Assembly: GCA_004154925.1 (NCBI GenBank)
Contig: QJNS01000509.1
Span: forward strand, 1 to 22,067
Source of the DNA: Monosporascus cannonballus
Taxonomy: Eukaryota; Ascomycota; Sordariomycetes; Xylariales
DNA: 22,067 nucleotides
Reading direction: 5' to 3'
The position numbers were made by a program, and so were the translations under genes. Positions 19,701 to 22,067 of this stretch are shown in pieces. The stretch's first letter is position 1. Each line of letters begins with the position of its first letter. Below the pieces are notes generated by a model. That model was not told the origin of the DNA. It did not search any database and saw only the letters and a program-made list of their open reading frames with translations.

Positions 19701-20075
19701 ATGCAGGAAGATTCGGACCCCGGTGGTCTGGAAGAGTGGCCGGGTTAGCTGGGATGGAATTTCAAAAGGATGGGAAGATGACCTATGACACTACCAAGTC
19801 TCAAGTTCATCGTTGCTCGAGCATCTGTTCTTGGAAAAGGTACCTGTCCGACCTAGCGGTGCAGAGAAGAGCTATCAAGACGTACGCATTTGCCGGTTTC
19901 ATGGCTGCAAGACTCCAGAGTGTGTACCGGATATCATTTGGTCCCATATAAGCGAACTTATCAAATTGTTTGTGTTGGAGGAACCAAGCTGCCTTATTCG
20001 AGGCTCGCTCAAGGCCCCCAAAGGAGACCTCGCGCACTCCCAATTGCTGTCGACGACAACGAAGACGGGCCGCTG
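16790..20075 (-). pseudogene. NRPS-like adenylation-thiolation-reductase enzyme, broken
   Basis: Intact relatives activate a carboxylic acid as AMP ester, load it on a phosphopantetheine arm and release it by NADPH-dependent reduction. Minus-strand order: adenylation start VSFGGLERASNKAAWFLQ and MGPNDIRYTLWSLAAMK (20030-19890); FLHVREVAPIIAA (about 19680); LHTPGMSGYLKPVYWTHK (19540); LEAILSYLPGLNAVSKLKHV and FPVYGSMENGPAPVIS (19160-18990); late adenylation WWIYGGRLDSWVIMSNGLKM and DPTEIENAINIHPDINGALV (18820-18690); GKGIIQRRLT (18510). Thiolation: FSVDDDHFARGFDPLDIF (about 18300), with Pro in place of the arm-bearing Ser. Reductase: MLTGSTGSLGLTSFHVSYLS, a Rossmann nucleotide-binding loop (17910), then LVSSTKYLGAAP and NIDWVFVDELGAIV (17260-17170), and a C-terminus near 16840 (KMPPIQNTL). 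Many frameshifts and stops. The adenylate P-loop (SGSTG) is not seen, and about 160 bp near 19205-19380 look foreign. Confidence 0.8.
18087..18172. repeat. Short inverted-repeat insertion (MITE-like) in the A-T-R relic
   Basis: Flanked by AACCACGCAATAGCGG on the left and the reverse complement of ACCGCAATAACGG on the right, an imperfect terminal inverted repeat. It contains a perfect hairpin GTCGC-TGTT-GCGAC (18105-18118). It sits between the thiolation and reductase domains where the reading frame is lost, so it is probably an insertion. A related copy of the hairpin region lies at 21347-21390. Confidence 0.45.
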
Positions 20076-22067
20076 ACCAAATTGCCGGCGTCTCAGAATT
20101 TTTTTAGGAAGGGTTCTTCGGCTGAGTTTGCCATGATTCTCAATTTGAAAATACGGTCGCTCAACAGGCGGCTAAAAGGAAAAAGGGTGGTTTGACCGGG
20201 CTGTGGCTGTTTCCAGGGAGAAATCTGACTGCTCTCTGTATTATGAGCACTAGGGATCTCTTTTTAATGAGCTCTAGACCACCTTGCGGGCGGCTGTACG
20301 TGTAATACAATGGCTGGCGAAAACTGGCTAGACTATTCCCCTCTTCCACCGGCCTCAGAAAGCTCCAAGCGTGCGACATTGCACCGGTGTAGGATCCTGC
20401 CATTTCACACAGAGATGCAGTAGTACTGGAGTTGAATGCTGCAGTAAAAATCTTAAGTTACAGTGTTACATGTCTAGAAAATGGCGGCAAGGCCTGTGTC
20501 ACACCACTACTCAGTCTCACTGGCTGGTTGGCCAAGCGGGCGGTGCTTTTATGAAGTAAGGGCTAACATTTTCATATTGCGCTGCCCATCACCTATGAGT
20601 TTGCACGCATACTCTGCCATCCGCCAAGGTGGTAAAATTGCTCCTCCCTTGCCAGGCCAATTACGATATGTCACAACCTAGCACGATCTTTGTCTGAACT
20701 TAGAAAGGTACTCACGTTTCACCACTCTAATCCTCGCCTTTATTCACGTGCGGTGTAGAAAGGCAGGATGAATTCCCGCTGGATCAATGCTAAGCGACCA
20801 GGGTTGAGGCTCGGGGGCTACATAACTACATATAAACAGAAGGCTTTGTGGTCATCCTACCCCTATTCCCAGGAGCAATCGATTGGATAAAATCTGCGAT
20901 CATCCAGTTTTACCTAGTGCGTCAGCGTTGTCTGTGTGCCCCGGCTAATTAATCCAAATGAAGATAGGTAGTGTTGGTGGAATCCAGGAGACGCCACTAG
21001 TACAGAGTAGCTTCTTTGCTTTCAGTATTGTAACCTACCACGGATCTGATCGGTCGAATGTTTGTTGTCACACTTGCTAGGGAGTAGCTGCACAGCTCTT
21101 GAAGGTATATTGACTTGTAGGAGGCTAGGAAGCGTTGATCCCACTTGCTGTGGGTGATCCACTGATATAGCGCTCCAGGGCTCTGGAACAACGTTGTTCC
21201 ATATATTGCTGCCCAACGGAAAAGGGGGGTCCTCTTTCTGCGACATTTGTCTTACAGGCAGACGTCAATTAAATGCAAAACCGTCGTTTCTCGGAGACTC
21301 AGGATGCAATGTAATTATTGTCGCAGTCAGGTATGGCTCTACATAACGCTATTGTAGCCCACAATAGCGGTGTCGCTTTTGCGCGACAGTTATCGGTTAA
21401 CTTCCTATTCTTCCTTGATCCAGTCGGGCGGTCCTCCGCAACTTGACTGAAGAGCAGTGTCGAAAAGGCGGGAACAAGGGATAGCCTCGTAACGGCAAAC
21501 CATACTTGGGTATGCCTTGGGAAGGCCGAGCTTAACTGGCTCTCTGCTGCTAAGCAAGGTTCATTTTGTTGGATTCGCTGCGCCTCTGTAGCCGTGGGTT
21601 ACACCAATATTGCCTTGCGACCACGCGGACAAGAATGCCCACCTACATACGCCCGGTGTTCATGAGTCACATTATATCTTTTAACTTACATACTACTGCA
21701 GGTAGAATACCATCACAAATAGGGGCTACCATTTCCAACCACTTCGTATCACTTAGTTTCTAGCAACTCATATTCTGTCTTACAGTGACAGTATTGGAGA
21801 AAGTGACTACACTAATTGATCCATGTCATCTATTTACCACTCCGAAACCATATCGTTTTGAATGATTGCAACTTCGCCCTTGCACGGGCACAAAATAGTG
21901 ACATCCTGTAGCAACTGAGATAGCATGATACCGGAGGTCGTGACCCAGTCGTGGGGCAGGAAGAAGTGGCGTGTTATTGTCGTGGAATAGGGGTATCTGT
22001 GTTAGTCATCAAGCTCCACAGCACCCGGAAGAACCTTATTCCGGCGCTCCCACAGTATATAGAGAGC
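20076..22067. other. No recognisable gene
   Basis: Ordinary composition with many short overlapping frames on both strands, none longer than about 100 codons and none with a domain I recognise. The N-terminus of the A-T-R relic may extend to about 20135, where a minus-strand ATG reads MANSAEEPFLKKF before a stop. A hairpin repeat at 21347-21390 is listed separately. Confidence 0.4.
21347..21390. repeat. Tandem hairpins sharing sequence with the 18.1-kb repeat
   Basis: CGCTATTGT and ACAATAGCG form a perfect 9-bp inverted repeat around AGCCC (21347-21369). TGTCGC and GCGACA form a second hairpin (21371-21388). The right part, CAATAGCGG-GTCGCT-TTGC-GACAG, matches 18095-18120 apart from a few changes, so both are probably copies or ends of the same short repeat family. 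Confidence 0.5.

Noticed and set aside
20997..21246. Two overlapping minus-strand frames of 64 and 74 codons
   Set aside because: No known domain in either, no clear gene context; recorded as unassigned.
1..22067. CRISPR array or prokaryotic operon structure
   Set aside because: No regularly spaced direct repeats; introns, a nuclear-type tRNA intron and fungal transposons show eukaryotic DNA.

Overview
The window looks like nuclear DNA of a filamentous ascomycete (Pezizomycotina-like). The grounds are GT-AG introns of about 50-175 nt, a fungal-type protein kinase, a Fot1/pogo transposon, a chromodomain Ty3/gypsy retrotransposon, a relic of a fungal NRPS-like A-T-R enzyme, and above all a repeat-induced point mutation (RIP) landscape. 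RIP here means C-to-T and G-to-A decay confined to repeats. I cannot name a species.

Layout. (1) 1-600 is upstream DNA with no recognised gene. (2) 641-3579 (+) is the only protein gene that reads as intact: a Ser/Thr kinase-like gene of four exons, about 887 aa. (3) 3580-4267 is intergenic. (4) 4270-13488 is one composite mobile element. A Fot1/pogo transposon, bounded by perfect 43-bp terminal inverted repeats and a TA duplication, carries a 7,276-bp chromodomain Ty3/gypsy element (5369-12644) inserted in its transposase gene. The inner element has two 418-bp LTRs, a TTAAT target duplication, relics of gag and pol, and an extra reading frame on the opposite strand just before the 3' LTR. 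Removing it leaves a 1,938-bp pogo element, the normal size of Fot1. (5) 14034-14123 (-) is an intron-bearing tRNA-Val(CAC) gene. (6) 14.4-16.1 kb holds a diverged solo-LTR fragment, a cytochrome P450 relic and a small Cys-rich, Ser/Lys-tailed relic. (7) About 16.8-20.1 kb (-) is a broken adenylation-thiolation-reductase gene. (8) 20.1-22.07 kb has no recognisable gene, only a short hairpin repeat also found inside the A-T-R relic.

Taken together, a live kinase gene and a tRNA gene flank and border a graveyard. The nested transposons were mutated by RIP. The mutation is heaviest in the core of the inner element and fades outward, so the outer pogo ends are untouched. The P450 and A-T-R relics beside each other suggest a former secondary-metabolite locus that decayed by frameshifts, deletions and insertions. 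The most unusual items are the antisense accessory ORF of the retroelement, an unassigned segment of about 0.9 kb between its gag and protease regions, and the integration point directly after the codon of the third catalytic Asp of the pogo transposase.
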